The notes under the pieces were generated by a model, which was not told the origin of the DNA, made no database searches, and saw only the letters and a list, made by a program, of their open reading frames with translations. Below are positions 34,237 through 43,584 of a DNA stretch of 64,000 nt, one piece after another; the first letter of the stretch is position 1, and every line of letters starts with the position of its first letter. This DNA comes from Burkholderiaceae bacterium (GTDB taxonomy: Bacteria; Pseudomonadota; Gammaproteobacteria; Burkholderiales; Burkholderiaceae_B): assembly GCA_030728985.1 (NCBI GenBank), contig JANQYI010000015.1:36027-100026 (forward strand). The letters are read 5' to 3'. The position numbers and the translations under genes were made by a program.

Positions 34237-35442
34237 TTAACGTGAATGATGTGATTGATTAAACCGTTCGGAGATTGCTGTGATGAGTTGTCGGGCAATG
34301 TCCTGTTTGCTGCCCAAGGGGAGCGCGTGCTCGCCTTGATCATCAAAAATCGAGACGGTCGTATGCTCTGCGTCCATGACATGTTGGGCTAAGTTTCCAA
34401 TCAGCATCGGAATCCCTTTGCGTAAGCGCTTAGCATGGGCATATTCGGCTAGATTTTCAGTTTCAGCAGCAAAGCCCACGCACCAAGGCCTAGTGTGTTG
34501 GCTTGCAACAGTCGCTAGAATATCTGGATTCGCCTCAAATTCAAGCATGGGTGCTGACGAACCATCTTTTTTGATTTTATTCGTCGAAATATTTTTGATG
34601 CGCCAGTCAGCCACGGCAGCCACAGCGATAAAAATATCCTGTCCGGTGACACATTGCATGACAGCGTCGAGCATCTGTTGAGCTGTTTCGACTTGGATCC
34701 GAGTCACGCCATAAGGACAAGCCAGCGCAGTCGGTCCTGAAATGAGAGTGACTTCGGCGCCAGCCTCCCAAGCGGCTTGCGCGAGTGCATAACCAGTTTT
34801 TCCCGAAGAGCGATTGCTTAAGACGCGGACAGGATCAATAGGCTCAACCGTCGGACCCGCAGTCAGCAAGACTTGCACGCCAGACAAATATTTTGGTTGA
34901 AAAAAACGTTTGAGTTCAGCGACGATCTGCAGGGGTTCGAGCATGCGCCCATCGCCCGTTTCGCCACAGGCTTGTTCTCCTGTACCTGGACCTAATATTT
35001 CTATACCGTCCAATACAAGCTGCTGGACATTGCGTTGGGTTGGAGCGGCGAGCCACATCTCTCGATTCATCGCGGGAGCCACGAGAAGGGGGCAGGCGCG
35101 CGCCAAACATAAGGTCGACAATAAATCATCGGCGCGGCCTTGGACGAGCTTAGCCATAAAATCAGCCGAAGCAGGAGCGATCACAATCGCATCGGCTCCG
35201 CGTGACAACTGAATGTGCGCCATATTGTTGTGAACACGACTATCCCAAGCATCGACGAAGACAGGGCGACCGCTAAGAGCTTGCATCGTCACGGGTGTGA
35301 TAAAGCGTGTCGCAGCCTCAGTCATCACGACATCGACTTGAGCGCCCCTTTCGATTAGGCGACGCACCAAGTCGGCAGACTTGTAGCAGGCGATGCCGCC
35401 ACTCAAACCCAGCACAATCCGTTTTTCATGTAGATCTAGCAT
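34237..35442 (-). CDS. coaBC: Bifunctional CoaBC (phosphopantothenoylcysteine decarboxylase/synthase)
   Basis: This 401-residue protein makes 4'-phosphopantetheine precursors for coenzyme A. The N-terminal flavin CoaC domain shows LGLSGGIACYKSADLVRRL and PAMNREMW; the C-terminal CoaB domain shows LLTAGPTVEPIDPVRVLSN and GFAAETENL. ATG 35442 is preferred over 35469 because GAGGT lies just upstream and it starts at the domain boundary. It overlaps the end of lspA by 17 bp. Confidence 0.95.
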   Translation of the reverse strand: MLDLHEKRIVLGLSGGIACYKSADLVRRLIERGAQVDVVMTEAATRFITPVTMQALSGRPVFVDAWDSRVHNNMAHIQLSRGADAIVIAPASADFMAKLVQGRADDLLSTLCLARACPLLVAPAMNREMWLAAPTQRNVQQLVLDGIEILGPGTGEQACGETGDGRMLEPLQIVAELKRFFQPKYLSGVQVLLTAGPTVEPIDPVRVLSNRSSGKTGYALAQAAWEAGAEVTLISGPTALACPYGVTRIQVETAQQMLDAVMQCVTGQDIFIAVAAVADWRIKNISTNKIKKDGSSAPMLEFEANPDILATVASQHTRPWCVGFAAETENLAEYAHAKRLRKGIPMLIGNLAQHVMDAEHTTVSIFDDQGEHALPLGSKQDIARQLITAISERFNQSHHSR

Positions 35443-35962
35443 GCTGACCTCGAAGACGAAGAATTTCATCGATGACTAAAAGAATAGCACCGACCGTGAT
35501 GCCCGCATCTGCCACATTAAAGGCGGGGTAATACCAATCACGCCAGTAAAACAATAAAAAATCGATGACATGACCATATGCGATACGATCAATGACGTTG
35601 CCGAGCGCTCCGCCTAGGATCAATGTGAGCGCGAGTAGGAAGCGATGTTGGGTGCGATGGGTATGCATCATCCAGAGGATAAAGACACTCGCTCCCAACC
35701 CCAACACAGTAAAAAACCAGCGCTGCCACCCCGCTTGGTCAGCCAGAAAACTAAACGCCGCACCTTTGTTATAGAGCAGGGTCAAGTCAAAAAAAGGCAG
35801 TATGTTGATGCGCTGCCCGTATCTCAATGAGTGATCAAAACCAATTTTCGTGATTTGATCAAGCACAATCAGCAATAGCGCTGCGAACAGCCATCTTCCC
35901 AAGCCTCGGTATTTGTCGGGGCTTGGATTGGACGTCTGATGCTCCTGTGCTTGGGTGCTCAT
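35426..35962 (-). CDS. lspA: Lipoprotein signal peptidase (signal peptidase II)
   Basis: This 178-residue protein has four membrane spans and the two catalytic Asp motifs: GNVIDRIAYGHVIDFL and FNVADAGITVG. It cleaves prolipoprotein signal peptides in the inner membrane. It is 2 bp downstream of ileS and overlaps coaBC, the conserved ribF-ileS-lspA order. Confidence 0.96.
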   Translation of the reverse strand: MSTQAQEHQTSNPSPDKYRGLGRWLFAALLLIVLDQITKIGFDHSLRYGQRINILPFFDLTLLYNKGAAFSFLADQAGWQRWFFTVLGLGASVFILWMMHTHRTQHRFLLALTLILGGALGNVIDRIAYGHVIDFLLFYWRDWYYPAFNVADAGITVGAILLVIDEILRLRGQHARST

Positions 35963-35964
35963 GC

Positions 35965-38811
35965 TCAGGAGGATGCGGCTTCGTTTAGGCTTGTCACACA
36001 GCGCCCACAGATATGTGGGTGCGCAGGATCTTGACCAATATCCTCACGCCAGTGCCAGCAACGCTCACATTTTTCGTGTGCGGAAGGGTTGATCTCAATA
36101 GCAAGCTCTCCAGCACCTGCATGGACACTGACGCGTGACACAATAAAGATAAAGGACAGTTGTTCTGCGACACTTTGCAGCAAGATAAGATCTTCGCCGT
36201 TTGCCTTGAGATCGACTTCCCCTTGCAAGGAGGAGCCAATGCTCCCGGCACTGCGCAAATCTTCGAGTTTGCGCATGACAAGCGCACGAATTTCGCGGAG
36301 TCGTGTCCAGCGCTGATGCAGGGTTTCAGATCCAGAGATAGCAGGCATCACATGAAAACATTCCGTAAATATTGTGACGCGTCCAATGGCGGAATGGGTC
36401 TTGAGTGCGGTACCTAACAAAATATTCCAAGCTTCTTCTGCGGTAAACGACAGAACCGGGGCCATCAGTTTGAGCAGCGTTTGCGTGATATGCAGGAGTG
36501 CGGTCTGAGCTGATCTGCGAGCGTGGCTTCGGGGCGCGGAGGTATAAAGACGATCCTTGAGAACATCAAGGTAAAACGACCCAAGATCTTCGGAGCAAAA
36601 GTGCTGTAAACGGGACATCGCAGGATGAAAGTCGTATTTTTCGAAATGCGAAAGTACTTCCGCCTGCATTTGCGCCGTCATGACGAGTGCGTATTGATCA
36701 ATCTCTAGCAGATCTTTTGCCTCGATCGCATCAGTCGAGGCGTCAAAGTCAGCGAGATTGGCCAAAAGGAAACGTAAAGTATTACGAATGCGACGATAGC
36801 CTTCAACCACGCGCTTGAGAATTTCGTCCGAAATTGAAAGCTCACCCGAGTAGTCGGTGCTCGCAACCCATAACCGCAAAATTTCAGCCCCTAAGCTGTC
36901 TGAAACTTTCTGAGGCGCAATAACATTACCATCTGACTTGCTCATTTTGCGACCTTGTCCATCGACCACAAAACCGTGAGTCAACAGACTTTTATAAGGT
37001 GCGCGTCCTGAGAGCATGCACCCCGTCAGCAGCGAAGAGTGAAACCAACCGCGATGCTGATCAGAACCTTCGAGGTACATGTCAGCGGGCCAAGGCAACT
37101 CGCCGTGCGAACATTGATGCTGGTTACCAGGCCCTCCTAAAACCGTTGCATGCGTCGTGCCCGAATCGAACCATACGTCGAGCGTGTCACGATTTTTTTC
37201 ATAATGCTTGGCGTCTTCACCCAGCAAGTCTGAAGGCTCAATCGCTTGCCAAGCCTCGATGCCGGACTTTTCAACGCGTTTAGCAATTTCCTCGAGCAAG
37301 GCCGGTGTATTTGGATGAAGCGCGCCTGTTTCTTTATGGATGAAAAACGCCATCGGGACACCCCATTGACGTTGTCTGGAGAGGGTCCAGTCAGGGCGAT
37401 TAGCAATCATGGCGTGCAAACGCGCGCGTCCCCAGGCGGGATAGAACGCCGTCGCATCGATCGCGGCCAACGCGCTTTCGCGCAACGTGGGTTGACCATC
37501 GTTTGGCGTGACGTCCATGCCCGCGAACCATTGGCTGGTGGCACGGTAAATAATCGGTGTTTTATGACGCCAACAATGCATATAACTATGCGAATGAGGT
37601 TCCTGCTTGATGAGCGTACCAGCCGTATTCAAGGCCTCGACAATCTTTGGATTGGCTTCCCAAATACTGAGCCCGCCGAAACCGGGTAAGGAGGGCACGA
37701 ACTTTCCGTCCCCCATTACGGGGTTAATGATATCGGCATCCTTCATACCATGGGCCTTGCAGGACAGAAAGTCCTCTACACCATAAGCGGGTGCGGAGTG
37801 CACTACACCTGTTCCGGTGTCGAGCGTGACATAGTCGCCAAGATAAATGGGGGCCACACGACGATAGCCCTCGTCAAAGTTCGCTAGCGGATGGTGGAAG
37901 GTGATTTCACTTAGCGCTTGGCCAACGCATTGGGCAATGATTTGGCCTTGGAGTCCCCATTCATTGAGACAAGTCTCAACCCTGTCTGCGGCAATGATTA
38001 AAAAAGAGCCAGTCGCTGGGGCGGGAGAGACCTTGACCAAGGCATAGTTGAACTCTGGGTGGATATTCAGCGCTTGATTGGAGGGAATGGTCCAGGGCGT
38101 TGTCGTCCAGATGACGATCGCACCCGCAGCCAATTCTGTCATACCAAATGCTTTCGCAAGGGCGGAACAATCCGCAAAAGGAAAGGCTATGTGGACAGCA
38201 GGGTCGTTGCGGTCCGCGTATTCGACTTCGGCTTCTGCCAAGGCTGAGCCGCAATCAAAGCACCAATTCACTGGCTTTAAGCCGCGAAAGACATACCCTT
38301 TTTCTAAAATACGCCCGAGCGCCCTGATCTCATTGGCTTCGTTACTGAAATTCATCGTGAGATAGGGGCGATTCCAATCACCGAGCACACCAAGACGTTC
38401 AAAGTCTTTTTTCTGACGTTCGATTTGTTCCAAGGCATAGGCTCTGGCTTTCGCCTGAACTTCGGCCACGGGGAGGTGCTTACCAAATTTCTTTTCAATC
38501 TGGATCTCGATCGGCATGCCGTGGCAGTCCCAACCGGGTACATAGGCCGCATCAAAACCCGCCATATTGCGGCTTTTGACAACGATGTCTTTTAGAATTT
38601 TGTTGACGGCATGACCGATATGAATATCACCGTTCGCGTAAGGCGGTCCATCATGCAGCAAAAAGGTCGGGCGACCACGACTCGCGTCACGGATCGCTTG
38701 ATAAACCTTTTTTTCTTGCCATTGTGCGACCCAGACGGGTTCGCGACGCGGAAGGTCTCCACGCATCGGAAAAGGGGTGTCGGGCAGATTGAGTGTGTTT
38801 TTATAGTCCAT
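35965..38811 (-). CDS. ileS: Isoleucine-tRNA ligase
   Basis: This class I synthetase (948 residues from ATG 38811) charges tRNA-Ile. The HIGH motif reads [16 protein letters not shown] is [11 protein letters not shown], the CP1 editing domain includes [14 protein letters not shown], and the C-terminal zinc site has CERCWHWR and CGRC. I prefer ATG 38811 ([20 protein letters not shown]) to 38850, since the conserved protein starts there. It overlaps ribF by 11 bp. Confidence 0.97.
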   Translation of the reverse strand: MDYKNTLNLPDTPFPMRGDLPRREPVWVAQWQEKKVYQAIRDASRGRPTFLLHDGPPYANGDIHIGHAVNKILKDIVVKSRNMAGFDAAYVPGWDCHGMPIEIQIEKKFGKHLPVAEVQAKARAYALEQIERQKKDFERLGVLGDWNRPYLTMNFSNEANEIRALGRILEKGYVFRGLKPVNWCFDCGSALAEAEVEYADRNDPAVHIAFPFADCSALAKAFGMTELAAGAIVIWTTTPWTIPSNQALNIHPEFNYALVKVSPAPATGSFLIIAADRVETCLNEWGLQGQIIAQCVGQALSEITFHHPLANFDEGYRRVAPIYLGDYVTLDTGTGVVHSAPAYGVEDFLSCKAHGMKDADIINPVMGDGKFVPSLPGFGGLSIWEANPKIVEALNTAGTLIKQEPHSHSYMHCWRHKTPIIYRATSQWFAGMDVTPNDGQPTLRESALAAIDATAFYPAWGRARLHAMIANRPDWTLSRQRQWGVPMAFFIHKETGALHPNTPALLEEIAKRVEKSGIEAWQAIEPSDLLGEDAKHYEKNRDTLDVWFDSGTTHATVLGGPGNQHQCSHGELPWPADMYLEGSDQHRGWFHSSLLTGCMLSGRAPYKSLLTHGFVVDGQGRKMSKSDGNVIAPQKVSDSLGAEILRLWVASTDYSGELSISDEILKRVVEGYRRIRNTLRFLLANLADFDASTDAIEAKDLLEIDQYALVMTAQMQAEVLSHFEKYDFHPAMSRLQHFCSEDLGSFYLDVLKDRLYTSAPRSHARRSAQTALLHITQTLLKLMAPVLSFTAEEAWNILLGTALKTHSAIGRVTIFTECFHVMPAISGSETLHQRWTRLREIRALVMRKLEDLRSAGSIGSSLQGEVDLKANGEDLILLQSVAEQLSFIFIVSRVSVHAGAGELAIEINPSAHEKCERCWHWREDIGQDPAHPHICGRCVTSLNEAASS

Positions 38812-39766
38812 GGAGCGCAAAGTAAGCGCGCGCATGCTGTGCATCGGCATGCATGGCGGCAGTCAAGGTTGGCAGATCGGGAAACTTCTCTTCGTCCCGC
38901 AGATGCTGCAGGAGTTCAACGCGGACGAGTTTACCGTATGCGTCTACATTCAGATCAAATAAGTGCGTCTCAAGCAGAATTCGACCGTCATTTTCAACGG
39001 TTGGGCGAACTCCAAGGCTGGCGACGCCGGGTAAAGGCGACGAGCCAAGCCCATGCGCGCGCACGGCATAGATGCCTGAGCGGGCGGCGCAGCGGGGTGT
39101 GACGCGCATATTCATAGTGGGCATGTTAAGGGTACGGCCGAGTTTTTTACCGTGAATGATATGGCCGGTCATCCCATATGGACGCCCTAGGAGGCTGGCC
39201 GCGCGGCTCATATTCCCCTCCGCGAGTGCGCCACGGACTTCAGAGCTCGAAATACGCCGACCTTGGTCGTCGGTCACGTCACGCATAGTGTGGACCTCGA
39301 TACCGCACTGGTGGCCGAGCTCTTTGAGTGAGTGAATGTCCCCCGTTCTCTGACGACCGAATTTAAAGTCCTCACCCACCAGTAGCCAGCGGACGTTGAG
39401 ATCGATCGCGAGCCATTCCGTGACGAAGTCTGAGGCTGACATCTCCGCCATGGCACGGTTAAATCGGGCGAGAACGACACGATTGACGCCGGCGCAGGCT
39501 AGCGCAGTCAGTTTGTCTCGGAGCCCCGTTATTTGGGGCGGTGAGAGCTCGGGCCTGCGATTCAGGTGGGCAAAATATTGACGCGGATGCGGCGCAAAGG
39601 TCAAGATCGTCGGGGTGAGCGCAAGACGCTCTGCCGCCTCGCAGACTCTGGCAATCATGGCCTGATGCCCAAGGTGCACCCCGTCAAAGTTTCCAATTGA
39701 CAGGGCGCAAGGTGGGCGTAAATGAGGCGCTGGAGCTTGTCGAAAAATGCTGAGAATAGGTTTCAC
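38801..39766 (-). CDS. ribF: Bifunctional riboflavin kinase/FAD synthetase
   Basis: This 321-residue protein makes FMN and FAD. The N-terminal adenylyltransferase domain shows [16 protein letters not shown] and the [13 protein letters not shown] segment; the C-terminal kinase domain shows [20 protein letters not shown]. It is the first gene of the minus-strand run and is divergent from purN, 44 bp away. Confidence 0.96.
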   Translation of the reverse strand: MKPILSIFRQAPAPHLRPPCALSIGNFDGVHLGHQAMIARVCEAAERLALTPTILTFAPHPRQYFAHLNRRPELSPPQITGLRDKLTALACAGVNRVVLARFNRAMAEMSASDFVTEWLAIDLNVRWLLVGEDFKFGRQRTGDIHSLKELGHQCGIEVHTMRDVTDDQGRRISSSEVRGALAEGNMSRAASLLGRPYGMTGHIIHGKKLGRTLNMPTMNMRVTPRCAARSGIYAVRAHGLGSSPLPGVASLGVRPTVENDGRILLETHLFDLNVDAYGKLVRVELLQHLRDEEKFPDLPTLTAAMHADAQHARAYFALHGL

Positions 39767-39810
39767 GAGTGACAGTTTACAATTTCAGGCTAGCCTTATC
39801 TTGGAATGCC

Positions 39811-40476
39811 ATGCCCGACCCCAAAAAATTACGCCCTCGTTTTGTAATACTGATCTCCGGACAGGGGTCAAACATGCAAGCGATCGTGCAGGCTTGTCAA
39901 TCTGGCGATTGTGCCGCCGAGGTCGCCGCGGTCATTGCAAGCCGGGCTGAAACTGCTGGGCTTGCCTGGGCGGCATCGCAGGGCATTCACACTGTTGGGC
40001 TGGCCCATACGGCGTATCCCAATAGAGAGACGTTTGATACGGCGCTCGCGCAGACCATCGATCAGTTTTCTCCTGATTATGTCTTGTTGGCGGGTTTTAT
40101 GCGGGTTTTGACGCCAGGGTTTGTCGCGCGCTTTGCGGGTCGACTGATCAATATCCATCCTTCCCTTTTACCCTCCTTTCCAGGGCTTCATACCCACGCA
40201 CAGGCGTTGGCAACGGGTGTGCAATCCCATGGATGCACCGTACACTTTGTGACCCCCGTTCTCGATCACGGTCCGATCATTGCGCAGGGCGTCGTGGCGG
40301 TCCATCATCACGATACGCCAGAGTCCTTAGCCTCAAGAGTGCTGGGTATGGAACACCTCATTTATCCGCAAGTTGCTTGTTGGCTTGCGCAGGGCCGTGT
40401 ACATCTAACGAGCGATCAGCGCGTTTTGGTGGACGGCGTTACGACTCGACTTTTTACTCCAGGCCAACATCTATGA
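39811..40476 (+). CDS. purN: Phosphoribosylglycinamide formyltransferase
   Basis: This 221-residue enzyme transfers a formyl group from 10-formyl-THF in purine synthesis. It has LISGQGSNMQAIV near the N-terminus, the catalytic INIHPSLLPSFPGLHTHAQAL region (Asn and His) and VTPVLDHGPIIAQ. ATG 39811 is preferred to the upstream GTG 39769. It overlaps rsmB by 4 bp. Confidence 0.96.
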   Translation: MPDPKKLRPRFVILISGQGSNMQAIVQACQSGDCAAEVAAVIASRAETAGLAWAASQGIHTVGLAHTAYPNRETFDTALAQTIDQFSPDYVLLAGFMRVLTPGFVARFAGRLINIHPSLLPSFPGLHTHAQALATGVQSHGCTVHFVTPVLDHGPIIAQGVVAVHHHDTPESLASRVLGMEHLIYPQVACWLAQGRVHLTSDQRVLVDGVTTRLFTPGQHL

Positions 40477-42221
40477 GCAATCCCAGCAAACCAGCCCGTC
40501 GGCCACATGGCTCGGCGGGCGCAGGGCGCACCAACAAAAAAGACGCTGCTCGCGCTGCCGCACTGAGCGCCTCGTCCGGGATCGTCAGACCAGGCTCAGC
40601 GACTGAAAGACTGATGAACGCACAGCCACGCGGAGCACGCCCACAGGGTGATCGTGGCGATGAGGGCCAAAAGTTTGGCCAGACTGAAGGGGCTGATAAA
40701 CAACCGGTGGTATCAACATATGTGCCCAAGCCTCGTCAACCGGTGATGACGGTGCGGCTCGATCAGATACGGCAAGTCCTTGATGAAGTGCTGACTTGGC
40801 GCTTTGCGGCTGATTCGATCGTCTCCCATTGGTTCAGGGCTCATCCCAAGCTTGGCATCCGAGATAGATCTGAGGTTGCTGAGGTTGTCTATGACGTATT
40901 GCGCCATTTGAGACGTTATCGTCAACTTGGTGAAAGTGGCGTTGGCAATGCGGTACGGCGTTTAGCCATTCAGGGTGCCATTGCCACCATGGGCGCGGAG
41001 AAAGTTCGTCCTGTTCTTGATCCGGGTGAGTTGGCATGGCTCGATAGAATCAACCAAATTGAAGAACAGTCTTTGTCACTGCAAGTGCGCACAAGCTTGC
41101 CTGACTGGCTGTTTGAGCGCCTCAAAGACATGCCAGAGCTTGAAGCCTTGACGGCTTCTTTGAATACAGCGGCCCCTCTTGATATTCGTGTAAATCCCAT
41201 GAAGGCAGACCGAGATGAAATGTTGGCGGATCTCACCAAGGGCAACGGTGTTCGGCACGCCCCAGTTTCAACGCCTTATTCACCCTGGGGGATTCGTTTA
41301 AAAGGACGCCCCGCGATGAATAAATGGCATCAATTCGAGCACGGGTTGATCGAGGTGCAAGACGAAGGTAGTCAGTTGCTCGCACTTCTGGTCGGTCCAA
41401 AGCGTGGTGAAATGGTCATTGATTTTTGTGCGGGAGCAGGGGGTAAAACACTATTACTCGGTGCGTTGATGCGTTCTACCGGAAGGTTGTATGCGTTTGA
41501 TGTATCCGCTACACGCCTTGCCAAGGCTAAGCCACGCTTTGCGCGAAGTGGTTTATCCAACATCGTACCTGTTGCGATCGAGCATGAAAATGACACACGC
41601 GTGCGGCGCTTAGCGGGCAAGGCGCAGCGCGTGTTGGTGGATGCGCCTTGTAGCGGCGTAGGCACCTTGCGTCGCAACCCAGATTTGAAATGGCGTCAGT
41701 CCGTGCAGAGTTTGCAAGAACTGACCGCGTTACAGGCGCGTATTTTGGCGAGTGCTTCGCGTTGTGTGGCACCGGGCGGCAGGCTTGTTTATGCCACATG
41801 CAGCCTTCTGAAAGAAGAAAATCAGGATCAAGCAGAATTGTTCCTAGCGAATCATCCTGATTTTGCGTTGGTGGATGCAGCGCCCATTTTGGCCGCCCGT
41901 ACGCCCCTCCATCTTGAGGGGCCTTATTTGAGTTTGAGGCCTGATGTTCATGGAACGGATGGTTTTTTTGCCGCAATTTTTGAAAGAAAGAAAAATGTAG
42001 TTTCAGAGGCTGTCGCTTCGACAAAGGAGCAGGCCGCTGAGGTTTTTGTTGACGCATCTGACCTTATTGATCCCGAGGTCGAGTCTGAATCTCAACCAGA
42101 AACCCAAGCAGCAAACAAAACAAAGGATAAATTAGTAAAAAAACCTGCTCGAAAGAGAGTCAAGGCTCAACATGTCGAACCTCCCGAGCCCGATCTCGAT
42201 TTTGATCGAAAAGACACCTAA
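40473..42221 (+). CDS. rsmB: RsmB-like 16S rRNA m5C methyltransferase with long tails
   Basis: This 582-residue protein has a NusB-like RNA-binding domain (about 95-240) and an SAM-dependent RsmB/Nol1 domain with DFCAGAGGK (317-325), the motif IV DAPCSGVGTLRRNPD (Cys393) and the catalytic ATCSL (Cys443). RsmB methylates C967 of 16S rRNA in E. coli. Here about 90 residues of low-complexity N-terminus and about 85 residues of charged C-terminus flank the enzyme, making it some 150 residues longer than usual. ATG 40473 overlaps the purN stop. Confidence 0.93.
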   Translation: MSNPSKPARRPHGSAGAGRTNKKDAARAAALSASSGIVRPGSATERLMNAQPRGARPQGDRGDEGQKFGQTEGADKQPVVSTYVPKPRQPVMTVRLDQIRQVLDEVLTWRFAADSIVSHWFRAHPKLGIRDRSEVAEVVYDVLRHLRRYRQLGESGVGNAVRRLAIQGAIATMGAEKVRPVLDPGELAWLDRINQIEEQSLSLQVRTSLPDWLFERLKDMPELEALTASLNTAAPLDIRVNPMKADRDEMLADLTKGNGVRHAPVSTPYSPWGIRLKGRPAMNKWHQFEHGLIEVQDEGSQLLALLVGPKRGEMVIDFCAGAGGKTLLLGALMRSTGRLYAFDVSATRLAKAKPRFARSGLSNIVPVAIEHENDTRVRRLAGKAQRVLVDAPCSGVGTLRRNPDLKWRQSVQSLQELTALQARILASASRCVAPGGRLVYATCSLLKEENQDQAELFLANHPDFALVDAAPILAARTPLHLEGPYLSLRPDVHGTDGFFAAIFERKKNVVSEAVASTKEQAAEVFVDASDLIDPEVESESQPETQAANKTKDKLVKKPARKRVKAQHVEPPEPDLDFDRKDT

Positions 42222-42384
42222 GTTTCTTGTGTTAAGCGTTGTTTAAAGGCGTTCTAGGTTAATTAGCGACTGTTAACCCTTAATTACTTGATTTTGCGTA
42301 AACAATTGAGGGTTTATTTAAGCAGGCAGGGCTTGTGTAGGCTAAAATTCAAACATCTTATTGTCTTGGATCCTAGACACATAT

Positions 42385-43584
42385 ATGAACGATATTCTTT
42401 CTTTCGCAGCAGGTGGTTTGCTACAGGCAAACTGGTGGCAGGTGGTTTTGTTTACGCTGGGGATGACCCACATTACCATCGTAGCGGTCACCATTTTTCT
42501 GCACCGAAGCCAAGCTCACCGTGGTTTGGATTTGCATCCGGCTTTGATGCACTTTTTCCGCTTTTGGCTTTGGTTGACCACTGGCATGGTAACCAAGGAA
42601 TGGGTGGCGATTCATCGCAAGCACCACGCCCGATGCGAGCGTGAAGGTGATCCGCATTCACCCATGTTCTACGGTATTGGCAAGGTTTTATTTAGTGGTG
42701 CGGAGCTCTACCGCCACGAGTCCAAAAATGCAGAGACTATTTCCAAATTCGGTCATGGCACGCCTGATGATTGGCTTGAGACCAATATTTACACCCGTTA
42801 CAGCGCACGAGGCATCTTATTGATGCTCATCATCGACGTCGCTTTGTTTGGCGCGATCGGATTAACGATCTGGGCCATCCAGATGGCTTGGATACCTTTC
42901 TGGGCCGCAGGTGTTGTCAACGGCGTCGGTCATTACTTTGGTTATCGCAACTTTGCCAGTCCAGATACAAGTACCAATGTCTTTCCTATAGGTATCCTGA
43001 TTGGTGGCGAAGAACTTCACAACAACCACCATGCCTATGGGACTTCGGCCAAGTTTTCCAGCAAATGGTACGAATTGGATATTGGTTGGATTTATATCTT
43101 GGGCCTAAAAGGGCTAGGTTTAGTCAAGATCAAAAAAGTCGCCCCCAAATTACGTCTTGAAGCCACGGGAAAGTCCGGCGTTGATCAACGTACCTTGCAA
43201 GGCGTGATTGCACATCGCTATGAGATTTTGGCTCGCTATACTGGCATTATGAAGTCTGCCTGCAAAGAAGAGTTGAGTCGCTTAAAGGCCTCTAAATCTG
43301 ACAGCAAGGCAAATGCCTTGACGGCTGCGACCCACTGGCTGGGTCGCGGTGAAGAAAACTTAGCGCCTGCCGAGCGTGCGCGTATCGAACAAGCGCTTTC
43401 CCTCAATGAGTCTTTGTCCACACTCGTTTCGATGCGCCATGATCTCGTCAAGCTGTGGGACAGTTCAACCGCCTCGAGTGAACAGCTGTTGCATGATCTG
43501 CAAGCTTGGTGTCAGCGTGCCCAACAAAGTGGTATCGCCAGCCTTGAGGAGTTCGCTTTGCGTTTACGCCGCTATGCGGCATGA
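42385..43584 (+). CDS. Membrane fatty-acid desaturase (acyl-CoA desaturase family)
   Basis: This 399-residue protein has membrane spans around the three His boxes: HRSQAH, HRKHH and HNNHH, the di-iron ligands of the class 1 desaturases. It would introduce a double bond into fatty acyl chains, probably delta-9. After residue about 260 a 130-residue helical extension of unknown role follows. ATG 42385 is preferred to TTG 42361. An inverted repeat GGTTAA/TTAACC lies upstream (42257-42278). It overlaps uvrD by 4 bp. Confidence 0.92.
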   Translation: MNDILSFAAGGLLQANWWQVVLFTLGMTHITIVAVTIFLHRSQAHRGLDLHPALMHFFRFWLWLTTGMVTKEWVAIHRKHHARCEREGDPHSPMFYGIGKVLFSGAELYRHESKNAETISKFGHGTPDDWLETNIYTRYSARGILLMLIIDVALFGAIGLTIWAIQMAWIPFWAAGVVNGVGHYFGYRNFASPDTSTNVFPIGILIGGEELHNNHHAYGTSAKFSSKWYELDIGWIYILGLKGLGLVKIKKVAPKLRLEATGKSGVDQRTLQGVIAHRYEILARYTGIMKSACKEELSRLKASKSDSKANALTAATHWLGRGEENLAPAERARIEQALSLNESLSTLVSMRHDLVKLWDSSTASSEQLLHDLQAWCQRAQQSGIASLEEFALRLRRYAA

